Part shown: positions 19,102-27,365 of the stretch, piece after piece
How the letters are laid out: each line of letters starts with the position of its first letter
Numbering within the stretch: position 1 is the stretch's first letter
Origin: Lustribacter sp965277075
GTDB taxonomy: Bacteria > Vulcanimicrobiota > Vulcanimicrobiia > Vulcanimicrobiales > Vulcanimicrobiaceae
NCBI GenBank assembly: GCA_965277075.1
Contig: OZ255707.1
Coordinates: forward strand, 1,984,001-2,048,000
Length of the DNA: 64,000 nt
Direction: 5' to 3'
The notes under the pieces: model-generated
What the model was told of the DNA's origin: nothing
Databases searched by the model: none
What the model saw: only the letters and a program-made list of their open reading frames with translations
Position numbers and translations under genes: made by a program

Positions 19102-20033
19102 GCCGATGCGAGCCGGATGCGTGGTCGCTGCAGGCGTGCGTCGTCAAATGCCAGGAGCGCGGCACCCACCGCCGGTTCGTGCGCGGCGACAACGACGGTT
19201 GCGGCCGATGCGTGGCCGAGACGCGCCCGCACCGCAGCGAGAACGAGGGGGTTCTCTGCGACTCCACCGACCAGCGCAACAGGCGTTGCACCGCTTCCGC
19301 CGCCGATGCGCGTCGCGACGACCCGCGCCAGATCGGCCAGCGAATTCGCGGCGTCCTCGACGAGCGCCACCGCCTCGGCGTCGCCGAGACGTGCCGCATC
19401 GAGAACGACTCGCGCAAAGCCGGCGATATGCGGCCGGTCGATCTGATCGAGCGAGACGGCTCGTACGAACGCGCGCATGTCCGGAACGTCGAAGAACGCA
19501 AGCGCCGCCGCGCCGAGATCGTTGCGCATTGCGTGGTCCTCGGCGTGCATGGCGGCCGCGAGGGCTGCGCGCGCAATCGCGAACGCGCTGCCCGCATCGC
19601 CGAAGAGGTATCCGTATCCGCCGGTCCGCACGGCCGCGCCGGCGGCCGTTTCACCGTAGCCGATCGACCCCGTGCCGGCGATCACGACACCGGCGGGACG
19701 CTGCTCGATTGCGCCGGCCAAGGCCGCCGGCGCATCGTGCACGTAGCGCACGCGCGGGCTCTCGAACACCGGTTCGCGCCCATGCCAAACGCCTTCGTAC
19801 CCGCTCATTCCGATGACGACGGCCTCGAGCGGCGTCTGCTCGGGAAGGCGACCCGCCGCGAGCGCGTTGCGCACGGCGAGCTCGCACGCCGTCGCTGCGC
19901 GGCGTGAATCGGAGGGCTGCCCGACGTGATCGCTCGGGCCGGCGGTTCCACGCCCGCGGACGATACCGGCGGCATCGACGATGACGGCGACGGTAGACGA
20001 TTGCCCGCCGTCGATGCCGGCAACGAAATTCAA
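19098..20033 (-). CDS. BadF/BadG-type N-acetylglucosamine kinase-like protein
   Basis: ASKHA-fold sugar kinase of about 311 residues. The N-terminal phosphate loop GIDGGQSST, the second phosphate motif VIAGTGSIGYG and the adenosine region VALVGGVAENP are all present, as in GlcNAc kinases of the BadF/BadG/BcrA family. The start is taken as TTG 20033, which has GAGGA just upstream and gives a normal N-terminus (NFVAGIDGG); the frame is open further but overlaps the next gene. It probably makes the 6-phosphate for nanE, with which it overlaps by 4 bp. Confidence 0.85.
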   Translation of the reverse strand: MNFVAGIDGGQSSTVAVIVDAAGIVRGRGTAGPSDHVGQPSDSRRAATACELAVRNALAAGRLPEQTPLEAVVIGMSGYEGVWHGREPVFESPRVRYVHDAPAALAGAIEQRPAGVVIAGTGSIGYGETAAGAAVRTGGYGYLFGDAGSAFAIARAALAAAMHAEDHAMRNDLGAAALAFFDVPDMRAFVRAVSLDQIDRPHIAGFARVVLDAARLGDAEAVALVEDAANSLADLARVVATRIGGGSGATPVALVGGVAENPLVLAAVRARLGHASAATVVVAAHEPAVGAALLAFDDARLQRPRIRLASA

Positions 20034-20047
20034 ACGCCGTTCCTCAT

Positions 20048-20344
20048 TCAACCCGATGTTCCAACCCGGTGTTCGGCAGCCGACCGCTCGCGCGCTGCCG
20101 GGGCACGAACGCGCGGGAACTCGCCGATCGCTTCCCGATGATGGTAGAGCTCGTGTTCGATCGCCGCGTCGACGTGATCGCGCACGGCGCACGATGACCC
20201 GTGCGGCAACGCGCGCGTGTTGATCCGCATGACGGGACCGTCGGGATCGTATTCCGAGACGAGCACGGCGTCGCCCCAAGTGCCGAGATCGGCGAGTTCG
20301 ATCGCGACGCCGTACGTTCGCGCGACGGTGCGCGGATCATGCAC
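20048..20344 (-). CDS. Small HExxH protein (putative zinc peptidase)
   Basis: Unrecognised 98-residue protein. A strand-rich first half (AVLVSEYDPDGPVMRINTRAL) is followed by a helix carrying HELYHHREAIG near residue 64, an HExxH zinc-binding motif. The layout resembles minimal ImmA/IrrE-like metallopeptidase folds, but the third metal ligand cannot be assigned. The GTG start overlaps the FAD oxidoreductase gene by 8 bp, and the kinase begins 14 bp downstream, so it sits inside the amino-sugar operon. Function unknown. Confidence 0.62.
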   Translation of the reverse strand: MHDPRTVARTYGVAIELADLGTWGDAVLVSEYDPDGPVMRINTRALPHGSSCAVRDHVDAAIEHELYHHREAIGEFPRVRAPAARERSAAEHRVGTSG

Positions 20345-21698
20345 GCGCGAGATTCGGCCGGCGCAAGTCGACGCCGTCGGCGATCAGCCGGGCCCGCAGC
20401 CGCACCGCACCCAGCGCACGCGGGGTGACGCCGTCGAAGAGCGAGAGCGCCGCCGCGGTGCCGGCCGCCTGGCCAAGCGTCATCACCGTCGGCGTGAGCC
20501 GCGTCGACGCGAGCGCCTCGTGCGTCGTCGAGATGCAGCGCCCCGCGACGAGCAGATCGTCGATCTCGAGCGGAACGAGGCAACGATACGGAATCTCGTA
20601 CGACGCGCCCGGCGGAAGTCGCTGTGTCGTCGTGCCGGTGCCGCTCGGATTGTGGATGTCGATCGGATATGCGCTGCGCGCGACGCCGTCGTCGAACATG
20701 CGCGCTTCGAGCACGTCCGCGGCGGTGAGCGTATACTCGCCGACGATTCGGCGGGATTCGCGAATGCCGATTTGCGTGGCGGTCGCGGCGATGCGCGCCC
20801 GCTGAAATCCCGGCACGCGTTCGCGAAAAAATGCGACCAGACGCATCGTCTGTGCGCGCCCTTCGATTTCGGCGCGGGTGAGGTCGTCGGGATCGAGCGG
20901 ATCGATGTCGACGACGCGCGTCATGTTGACCGTTACCTCATCGGGATACGGTGAGATGAAAAACGAAACGAGTTCCCGCGGGACGTTGACGCCGTCGGCC
21001 TGCGCGGCGCGCCACAGCTCGTAGAGGCCGGCCACCGCGGTGAGATTGTCGGCGGAGCGCTGGTGCGTCTTGAGCGAAGAGCGCAATTGATCGGGACGTT
21101 TGCGCACGTACGCCGCGAGCAAGTTGAGATCGACGTGGCTCAAGCGAAACATCAAACTCGCCGGTTGGACGCGCCCGCGTTCGTCGCCCTGCATCATCGC
21201 GCAACCCGCCGCCGCGGCGACGAAGGCATCGGCCGTCGCGTCGATCGTGCGTTTCGCGCGCACGTTGCGCGGCCCCGCGACGGTCGCGAAGCGCGCGCCG
21301 CGAACGTTGCCGTGCGGATCGCGAAGCGCGTCGACGAAGAGCGCGTGCAGCAGTAACTGCACGTTCGCTTCACGCATCATCTCGAAGAGCAACGCCTTGT
21401 GCAGTTCCGGATCGAACGGCGTGATCGTCGGAACGTAATCGGATGCATCCGGGATGTGACCCGGTGAGCCGCCCATCGCGACGAGCCGTTGCACGATCTC
21501 TTCGGCGATGCCGCCGACGATTCGCTCGGTCCCCGCATGGAACGTCATCCACGGACCGACCATCGCCGCCGTCGCCGTTCCGCCGAGAAAGCCGTAGCGT
21601 TCGACGAGCAGCGTGCGCGCGCCCGACCGCGCGGCAGCGAGCGCAGCAGCGCAGCCGGCGTTCCCGCCCCCCACGACCAGCACATCGAAGTCGCGCAC
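20337..21698 (-). CDS. FAD-dependent oxidoreductase (FAD_oxidored family)
   Basis: Flavoprotein of about 453 residues. It begins with a Rossmann dinucleotide motif VVGGGNAGCAAALAA followed by the ribose-binding Glu in LVERYGFLGGTAT, the pattern of the FAD_oxidored group found in sugar and peptidoglycan catabolic clusters. A C-terminal FAD contact LVAGRCISTTHEALASTR is also present. The GTG at 21698 starts the beta-strand directly; a TTG at 21737 would add 13 residues. It heads the operon with the HExxH protein, sugar kinase and nanE, so it may oxidise an amino-sugar derivative. Substrate not known. Confidence 0.83.
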   Translation of the reverse strand: MRDFDVLVVGGGNAGCAAALAAARSGARTLLVERYGFLGGTATAAMVGPWMTFHAGTERIVGGIAEEIVQRLVAMGGSPGHIPDASDYVPTITPFDPELHKALLFEMMREANVQLLLHALFVDALRDPHGNVRGARFATVAGPRNVRAKRTIDATADAFVAAAAGCAMMQGDERGRVQPASLMFRLSHVDLNLLAAYVRKRPDQLRSSLKTHQRSADNLTAVAGLYELWRAAQADGVNVPRELVSFFISPYPDEVTVNMTRVVDIDPLDPDDLTRAEIEGRAQTMRLVAFFRERVPGFQRARIAATATQIGIRESRRIVGEYTLTAADVLEARMFDDGVARSAYPIDIHNPSGTGTTTQRLPPGASYEIPYRCLVPLEIDDLLVAGRCISTTHEALASTRLTPTVMTLGQAAGTAAALSLFDGVTPRALGAVRLRARLIADGVDLRRPNLARA

Positions 21699-21751
21699 GA
21701 ACGCGTTCTTCGGCAACGGTCCCGGCGACGCCGTCAACGAACACGGCGAGC

Positions 21752-22459
21752 GTGTTTACGAAGTCGCAGGCTTTTTACGAGGCGATCTACGACGCGCGCG
21801 GTAAAGATTACGCAGCGGAGGCGGCGTGGCTTCGTGCGGCGATCGGGGCCGCAAACCCGCGCGCGAAACGCATCCTCGACGTCGCGTGCGGCACCGGCGC
21901 GCACCTGCGCTACCTCCATCGGCACTTCGATGTGGCGGGCGTCGACGCCGATCCCGCGATGATCGCGATCGCCAAAGAGCGTCTCGGCGACGTGCCGCTG
22001 CACGTTGCGCGCATGCAGACCTTGACCGTCGAGGTCCCGTTCGACGCGCTAATCTGTCTGTTCGGTTCGATCGGCTACGTCGAAGACGAAGCCGAACTGC
22101 GTACGACGATCGCGCACTTTGCCGCTGCAGTCGGCGACGGCGGGCTCGTCATCGTCGAACCCTGGCTCCATCCGGAGGATTGGCGCGCGGGCACGATCGA
22201 CGCGTCGTTCGTCGATCAGCCCAATCTCAAGATCGCGCGGATCAGCACGAGCGAGCGCTACGATTCGACGTCGGTCATTCGGTTCGAGTACCTCGTCGGC
22301 GAAGCGAGCGGCGTCTCCGGCTTCACCGAAACGCACCGCCTGCAGCTCTTCACCAACGACCAGTACCACGCTGCGTTCGAAGCCGCCGGATTACGCCCCC
22401 GGGACGAACGCTCGGATCTGTTTTATCGCGGACTGTATCTGGCGCGCAAGACGGATTGA
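21752..22459 (+). CDS. Class I SAM-dependent methyltransferase
   Basis: Rossmann-fold methyltransferase of 235 residues. The SAM-binding glycine motif LDVACGTGAHL (about 46-56) and the acidic residue in VAGVDADPAM are clear. The remainder resembles the DesVI/TylM1 group of sugar amino-methyltransferases (CLFGSIGYV, then VEPWLHPEDW), but that subgroup call is tentative. GTG 21752 gives the natural start with GGCGAG just upstream. Its stop TGA is embedded in the -35 box of the next gene. Confidence 0.8.
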   Translation: MFTKSQAFYEAIYDARGKDYAAEAAWLRAAIGAANPRAKRILDVACGTGAHLRYLHRHFDVAGVDADPAMIAIAKERLGDVPLHVARMQTLTVEVPFDALICLFGSIGYVEDEAELRTTIAHFAAAVGDGGLVIVEPWLHPEDWRAGTIDASFVDQPNLKIARISTSERYDSTSVIRFEYLVGEASGVSGFTETHRLQLFTNDQYHAAFEAAGLRPRDERSDLFYRGLYLARKTD

Positions 22460-22484
22460 CACGCGCTTTCCAACGCGATACTAT
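22456..22484 (+). promoter_or_regulatory. Sigma-70-like promoter of the hydratase-lyase cluster
   Basis: A perfect TTGACA (22456-22461) and a TACTAT (22479-22484) separated by 17 bp, the ideal spacing. The -35 box overlaps the stop codon of the methyltransferase gene. The predicted start of transcription, near 22491, is immediately before an AT-rich repeat that could be a repressor site. Confidence 0.78.
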
Positions 22485-22487
22485 CGC

Positions 22488-22514
22488 ATAAACTTAATTA
22501 TCTTAATTACTTAT
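22488..22514. promoter_or_regulatory. AT-rich operator candidate (MarR site?)
   Basis: Two identical TTAATTA boxes (22494-22500 and 22503-22509) at a 9-bp spacing, flanked by ATAA on the left and TTAT on the right, making an imperfect dyad. It covers about -3 to +24 of the predicted transcript, a repressor position, and stands out in otherwise GC-rich DNA. The MarR-type regulator of the same cluster (25735-26223) is the natural candidate to bind it. This is inference. Confidence 0.6.
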
Positions 22515-22548
22515 CCCATGATAGACCCACGCGGGGTGAGGAGTAGGT

Positions 22549-23370
22549 ATGTCCGGATACGCCTATGCGACCATCGCGGTCGACATCACCGACGGCATCG
22601 CCGTTCTCACGTTGAACCGGCCGGACAAGCGCAACGCGATGAGTCCGCAACTGCACCTCGACGTCGTCGACGCGCTCGAGCGGCTGCGCTATGAATCCGC
22701 GGCGAACGTCATCGTTATCACCGGAGCGGGTGTTGCATTTTGCGCCGGCATGGACCTCAAGGGATTCTTCACCGAGCTCAAAGACAAGCCGGCCGATTAC
22801 GATCGAATCTATCGCCTCGCCACGGAATGGCGCGGCCGCACGCTGCGGTATTTTCCGAAGCCGACAATCGCCATGGTGAACGGCTTCTGCTTCGGCGGCG
22901 CGTTCTCGATCGTCGAAGGCTGCGACCTCGCGGTAGCCGCGCACGACGCCACATTCGGTCTTTCCGAAGTGAACTTCGGCTTGTTTCCGGGCGGTTCGGT
23001 CAGCAAGTCGCTCGCGAATTTAATGCGTCCGCGCGACGCGCTCTTCTACGGACTCACGGGGCGTCCGTTCGACGGCCGGCGGGCCGCGGAGATCGGCTTC
23101 ATCAACTATTCGGTGCCGCTCGACGAACTTCGCGACAACGTCATGGCGCTCGCGCGTGAACTCGCGCAGAAAAATGCCGAAGCGCTCACCGCGACCAAAG
23201 AGGGCTACCGCCACTCGCTCGACATGGGCTGGGAAGCCTCAATCGCCTACACTCAAGCGCGCGAAGGTCTGCTTTCGAAAAATCAAAACGGCGCGTACCT
23301 CGTTACCGGAATCGGCGATTTTCTCAAAGGCGAATATCGTCCCGGCCTCGAGTCGAACACGAAATTGTAA
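22549..23370 (+). CDS. ech: Hydroxycinnamoyl-CoA hydratase-lyase
   Basis: Crotonase-fold enzyme of 273 residues that, in its family, hydrates feruloyl- or coumaroyl-CoA and cleaves it to an aromatic aldehyde and acetyl-CoA. It resembles the Pseudomonas HCHL sequence across its length: NRPDKRNAMSP, GMDLKGFF, KPTIAMVNGFCFGG and FGLSEVNFG, with Glu140 at the position of the catalytic Glu143. A C-terminal extension typical of the group (FLKGEYRPGL) is present. ATG 22549 follows GAGGAG. It leads a cluster with a periplasmic binding protein, acyl-CoA dehydrogenase, MarR regulator and CoA transferase. An ordinary enoyl-CoA hydratase is the alternative. Confidence 0.8.
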   Translation: MSGYAYATIAVDITDGIAVLTLNRPDKRNAMSPQLHLDVVDALERLRYESAANVIVITGAGVAFCAGMDLKGFFTELKDKPADYDRIYRLATEWRGRTLRYFPKPTIAMVNGFCFGGAFSIVEGCDLAVAAHDATFGLSEVNFGLFPGGSVSKSLANLMRPRDALFYGLTGRPFDGRRAAEIGFINYSVPLDELRDNVMALARELAQKNAEALTATKEGYRHSLDMGWEASIAYTQAREGLLSKNQNGAYLVTGIGDFLKGEYRPGLESNTKL

Positions 23371-23391
23371 GCGCGGGAAGTGGTGGGAGAT

Positions 23392-24576
23392 ATGTTCCGA
23401 TCGATCGTGCGAGCGACGTTTCTCGCGTTGGCAATCGGGTCACTCGTGCAAGCGACGCGGCCCGCCGCGGCTGCGGAGAACGAGCCCTACGAGATCAACG
23501 CGATCATGCCGCTGACCGGATCGGCAGCGTTCCTCGGCGGTGCACTGTTGCAAGCGATGAAGATCGTTGAAAAACAGACCAATGCGAGCGGCGGCATCCA
23601 CGGACACCCGTTGAAACTCGTGATCTTCGACGACCAGTCCAGTCCGCAAATCGACGTTCAGTTGGCCAGCCCGCTCATCGCGCGGCACGTTCCCGTCCTT
23701 CTCGACGGCGGACCGGTCGCGATGTGCCGGGCGGTCGTTCCGCTCGTCGCGAACGGTCCGCTTTTCTACTGTCTGAGCCCGGCGCTCTATCCGGGCCCCG
23801 GCAGCTACGCGTTCTCCACGAGCGGTTCATCCGAAGACGAAACGCACGCGCTCGTCAATTTTATGCGCTCGCGGCATTGGACACGGCTCGGCATCCTCGC
23901 GCCGACGGACGCGACCGGCCAAGAATTCGACCGCGTGATCCATCAACTGCTTGCCATGCCCGAAAATCGTGCGCTGCAAATCGTGTCATTCGAACGATTC
24001 TCACCGAGCGACATCAGCATCGCCGCGCAGGTGGCGAAGGTCAAAGAAAGCCGCCCCGACGTCGTGATGGCGTGGGGAACCGGCGCCGCCACCGGGACCG
24101 AATATCGGGCGCTCAAAGATGCCGGCGTCGATCTCCCCGTCGTCGGTGCGAACGGTAACCAAAGTTACGCGGCGATGGAGCAGTGGGCATCGATCCTGCC
24201 GCGCGAGTACTACCAGTATGCCATGAAGTGGCCGGCATACCGGCAAGTGCGGCCGGGCCCGGTGAAAGCGGCAATGACGACGATGTACCACGCCTACGAG
24301 GCCGAGGGCGCGCGGCCGGACATCGGTGCCAGCGGGGCGTGGGATCCGCTCACGATCGTCGTCTCGATTCTACGCACGCTGCCCGACGGCGCGAACGCGA
24401 CGCAACTGCACGACGCGCTCGAAGCGCTGCACGGCTATGCCGGAATCAATGGTTTTTACGACTTCCGCCTCGGTAACCAGCGCGGTCTCAATCTGAAAGA
24501 TTGCATCGTCGTGCGGTGGGACGCGAAGACGAAAACGTTCGTGCCGGTCAGCGGCTCGGCGGGGAACCCGGTCTAA
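23392..24576 (+). CDS. ABC transporter substrate-binding protein (branched-chain amino acid type)
   Basis: Periplasmic binding protein of 394 residues, Peripla_BP_6/LivK fold. An N-terminal signal peptide ends near PAAAAEN, and the first lobe starts with INAIMPLTGSAAFLGG followed by the GGIHGHPLKLVIFDDQSSP segment usual in this family. Homologous proteins bind aromatic acids as well as amino acids, and position next to the hydratase-lyase suggests a phenylpropanoid ligand (inference). No permease or ATPase gene lies beside it, so partner subunits must be elsewhere. ATG 23392 is chosen; GTG 23380 is possible. Confidence 0.87.
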   Translation: MFRSIVRATFLALAIGSLVQATRPAAAAENEPYEINAIMPLTGSAAFLGGALLQAMKIVEKQTNASGGIHGHPLKLVIFDDQSSPQIDVQLASPLIARHVPVLLDGGPVAMCRAVVPLVANGPLFYCLSPALYPGPGSYAFSTSGSSEDETHALVNFMRSRHWTRLGILAPTDATGQEFDRVIHQLLAMPENRALQIVSFERFSPSDISIAAQVAKVKESRPDVVMAWGTGAATGTEYRALKDAGVDLPVVGANGNQSYAAMEQWASILPREYYQYAMKWPAYRQVRPGPVKAAMTTMYHAYEAEGARPDIGASGAWDPLTIVVSILRTLPDGANATQLHDALEALHGYAGINGFYDFRLGNQRGLNLKDCIVVRWDAKTKTFVPVSGSAGNPV

Positions 24577-24584
24577 CACCTTTT

Positions 24585-25745
24585 ATGGAGTTCGAACTCA
24601 CGCCGGAACTTGTGGACTTGCGCGACCGCGCGCGCCGGTTCGTCGATGAGTCGCTCATCCCGGTCGAACGCGAACTCGCCTCGCAAGGCCATCGCCTCGA
24701 CGGACCGACGCGCACCGCGCTCGAAGCCGCTGCGCGCGCCCACGGCGTCTGGAACATCAACGTTCCGGCAGAATTCGGCGGCCCGGGATACGGATTGCTC
24801 GCGCGCTCCGTCATCTTCGAACAGCTCGGCCGGACGATCGCGCTCCCGCCGCGCAATCGTGGGGTGATGGGCCCGGAAGTCAGTCCGATTCTCTTCCGTC
24901 TCGACGGCGAAGCGCGCGGGCGTTTTCTCGAGCCGGTGCTGCGCGGCGAGATGATAACCTGCTTCGCGCAGACGGAGCCCGATGCCGGCGGCGATCCGGC
25001 GGCGATGACGACGACCGCGATCCGCGAGGGAGACGACTACGTGATCGACGGCGTCAAGCGCTTCATCGGATTCGCCGACGAGGCCGATATCATTCAGGTC
25101 TTCGCGTCGACCGATCCGGCGAAGGGCGCGCGCGGCATCACGGCGTTCGTCGTCCCGGTCGATACGCCGGGCGTGCGCATCGTTCGGCAGATCGAGACGA
25201 TGATGCGCGACCGTCCGTTCGAAATCGCGTTCGAGAAGGTGCGCGTTCCCGTCGCCAATCGCATCGGCGACGAAGGCGCGGGCTTCGCCTACGCGCAGTC
25301 GTGGATCACCGAAGGCCGCGTTCTTCGGCATTCGGCGCGCGCGATCGGCGTGATGGACCGCTGCCTGCAACTAGGAACGGCATATGCGATCAAACGCCGC
25401 ACGTTCGGATCCGCGCTCGCCGAACGCCAGGCGATCCAATGGATGCTTGCCGACACGTATCTCGAAATGCGCCAGCTGCGACTCATGACGTTTCAGACGG
25501 CCGCGCGGTACGATCGCGGCGAAGACGTGCGCACCGACTCGTACCTGTGCAAATATTTCGGCGACGAGGCCTCCTTCCGGGCCGTCGACCGCTGCTTGCA
25601 AATCCACGGCGGGAACGGACTCACGACGGATTTTCCGATCGAAACGTTCTGGCGCGATCAGCGCAGCTTCACCATCACGGAAGGGCCGACGGAAATCCTG
25701 AAGATGACGGTCGCACGTCACGTGCTCAAGACGTATGCCGGTTGA
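24585..25745 (+). CDS. Acyl-CoA dehydrogenase
   Basis: FAD enzyme of 386 residues that forms an alpha-beta double bond in acyl-CoA and passes electrons to ETF. The FAD/substrate loop CFAQTEPDAGGDPAAM, the middle beta-domain with VIDGVKRFIGFA, the helix QSWITEGRVLRHSARAIG and the C-terminal LQIHGGNGLTTDFP and TEGPTEILKM segments are in family order. ATG 24585 fits the usual N-terminus (MEFELTPELVDLRD). The gene overlaps the MarR gene by 11 bp. In this setting it could act on a dihydrocinnamoyl-type CoA, but that is inference. Confidence 0.9.
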   Translation: MEFELTPELVDLRDRARRFVDESLIPVERELASQGHRLDGPTRTALEAAARAHGVWNINVPAEFGGPGYGLLARSVIFEQLGRTIALPPRNRGVMGPEVSPILFRLDGEARGRFLEPVLRGEMITCFAQTEPDAGGDPAAMTTTAIREGDDYVIDGVKRFIGFADEADIIQVFASTDPAKGARGITAFVVPVDTPGVRIVRQIETMMRDRPFEIAFEKVRVPVANRIGDEGAGFAYAQSWITEGRVLRHSARAIGVMDRCLQLGTAYAIKRRTFGSALAERQAIQWMLADTYLEMRQLRLMTFQTAARYDRGEDVRTDSYLCKYFGDEASFRAVDRCLQIHGGNGLTTDFPIETFWRDQRSFTITEGPTEILKMTVARHVLKTYAG

Positions 25746-26223
25746 CCCGCAGGCGGATGCAGCTGACGATCTGCGCTTCGCCGCCGAACTACGCTTCAGT
25801 TACGAACTGCGCGAGACCTCGCGCGTCTTGCTCTCCGTGTTGAAGGCGCGCATCGAACCGCTCGGACTCACGCTCACGCACTTCTTCTTGCTTCGTCATT
25901 TGTGGGACGCCGAAGGCATCAATCAACGCGAATTGAGCGAGCGTCTGGAAACGACGCAACCGGCGACCGTCGCGACGCTCGACGCGCTCGTGAAGCGCGG
26001 ACTCGTCAAGCGCGTCCGCACGAACGAGGATCGCCGTATGGCACGGATCTTTCTCACGGCGAAGGGCAAAGCGATGCGCAAGCGTCTACTCCATTTCGCG
26101 CACGAACTCTCGACCGGGGCGCTACGCGGGTTCGCCCCAGCCGATGTCGCACTTTTTCGTACGATGCTCGCGCAGGTGCGAACGAATCTCGAAGCAGACG
26201 CGAGCGAGGCGCGCGGAGCGTGA
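25735..26223 (+). CDS. MarR-family transcriptional regulator
   Basis: Winged-helix regulator of 162 residues. An N-terminal dimerisation helix is followed by the recognition region INQRELSERLETTQPATVATLDALVKRGLV and the wing with NEDRRMARIFLT, the MarR hallmark. It sits inside the catabolic operon, overlapping the acyl-CoA dehydrogenase gene. MarR proteins of this context usually repress the cluster and release DNA on binding an aromatic acid or its CoA ester. The AT-rich dyad at 22488-22514 is the likely operator. Confidence 0.88.
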   Translation: MPVDPQADAADDLRFAAELRFSYELRETSRVLLSVLKARIEPLGLTLTHFFLLRHLWDAEGINQRELSERLETTQPATVATLDALVKRGLVKRVRTNEDRRMARIFLTAKGKAMRKRLLHFAHELSTGALRGFAPADVALFRTMLAQVRTNLEADASEARGA

Positions 26224-26225
26224 CC

Positions 26226-27347
26226 ATGCTGGACGGTATTCGGGTCGTCGAACTCGGAACGACGATCACTGCTCCGCTGGCCGCGATGCTGCTCGCGGAC
26301 CTCGGCGCCGACGTGGTCAAGATCGAGCGTCCGGACGGCGATCCGTTTCGCAGCTTTCGCGGCGGCGCGTACAGCCCGCACTTCATCGCCTACAATCGAA
26401 ACAAGCGTAGTGTCGTGCTGGACCTTGCGAACGCGGCGGACCAGGACGCACTGCGCGCGTTGCTCGCGACCAGCGACGTTTTTATCGACAACGTGCGCCC
26501 GAACGTGTTGCCCCGCATCGGGCTCGATCCAGGCGAACTGCGCGCTCGCTTTCCGCGGCTCATCCACTGTTCCATCACCGGCTTCGGTGCGACCGGGCCG
26601 TATCGCGACCGTCCGGCGTTCGATGCCGTTGCGCAGGCGCTCAGCGGCATCAGCAGCCTCTATCTCGATCCGGAAGAACCCGACCTCACCGGTCCGACGA
26701 TTTCCGACAACGTGACGGGGATGTACGCATCCTACGGCGTGCTCGGCGCGCTCATCGAACGCGAGCGCACCGGCCGAGGGCGCCGGCTCGAGGTGAACAT
26801 GCTCGAAGCGTCGATGGCGTTCGTCGCCGACGCGTTCGCGAACGTCACCCGACTTGGAATGACGCTCGGCCCGTATACGCGCGTCGCCGCATCGCAGTCG
26901 TTTGCATTTCGCTGCTCCGATGGAAAACTCGTCGCCGTCCATCTCTCCTCGCTCGATAAGTTCTGGCGCGGACTGCTCGACGCGGTCGAACTGCCGACCC
27001 TCGGCGACGATGCGCGATTTGCGACACGGATGGACCGCCTCACGAATTATCTCACGCTACGCGCGCTGATCGCCGAGCGCATGGTGACGAAACCGCGTTC
27101 CGAATGGCTCGTCCGGCTCGAACGCGCCGACGTGCCATACGCGTCCGTCAACGACATCTCGGAGGTGCTCGACGATCCGCAAGTCGCGGCGCTCGAGAGC
27201 ATGTTCGTCGTCGAGCACCCCGCCGAGGGCCCCGTCACCGCAATCCACTCGCCGATCCACGTCGACGGCCGGCGCATTACGCCGCGACGCCCCGCTCCGA
27301 CGCTCGGCGAACATACCGCCGACGTCATGCGCGCCGGAGAACGCTGA
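26226..27347 (+). CDS. Class III (CaiB/BaiF) CoA transferase
   Basis: Formyl-CoA-transferase-fold enzyme of 373 residues that exchanges CoA between acids. Family landmarks are VVELGTTITAPLAAMLLADLGADVVKIE at the N-terminus, NRNKRSVVLDL, the GFGATGPYRDRPAFD loop and the catalytic Asp in TISDNVTGMYA, followed by LEVNMLEASMAF. ATG 26226 follows GGAG. It closes the cluster. If the cluster degrades hydroxycinnamates, this transferase could replace the usual CoA ligase in activation, since no ligase gene is present here. Confidence 0.9.
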   Translation: MLDGIRVVELGTTITAPLAAMLLADLGADVVKIERPDGDPFRSFRGGAYSPHFIAYNRNKRSVVLDLANAADQDALRALLATSDVFIDNVRPNVLPRIGLDPGELRARFPRLIHCSITGFGATGPYRDRPAFDAVAQALSGISSLYLDPEEPDLTGPTISDNVTGMYASYGVLGALIERERTGRGRRLEVNMLEASMAFVADAFANVTRLGMTLGPYTRVAASQSFAFRCSDGKLVAVHLSSLDKFWRGLLDAVELPTLGDDARFATRMDRLTNYLTLRALIAERMVTKPRSEWLVRLERADVPYASVNDISEVLDDPQVAALESMFVVEHPAEGPVTAIHSPIHVDGRRITPRRPAPTLGEHTADVMRAGER

Positions 27348-27365
27348 GCGACGCGAGCCGGCCGA

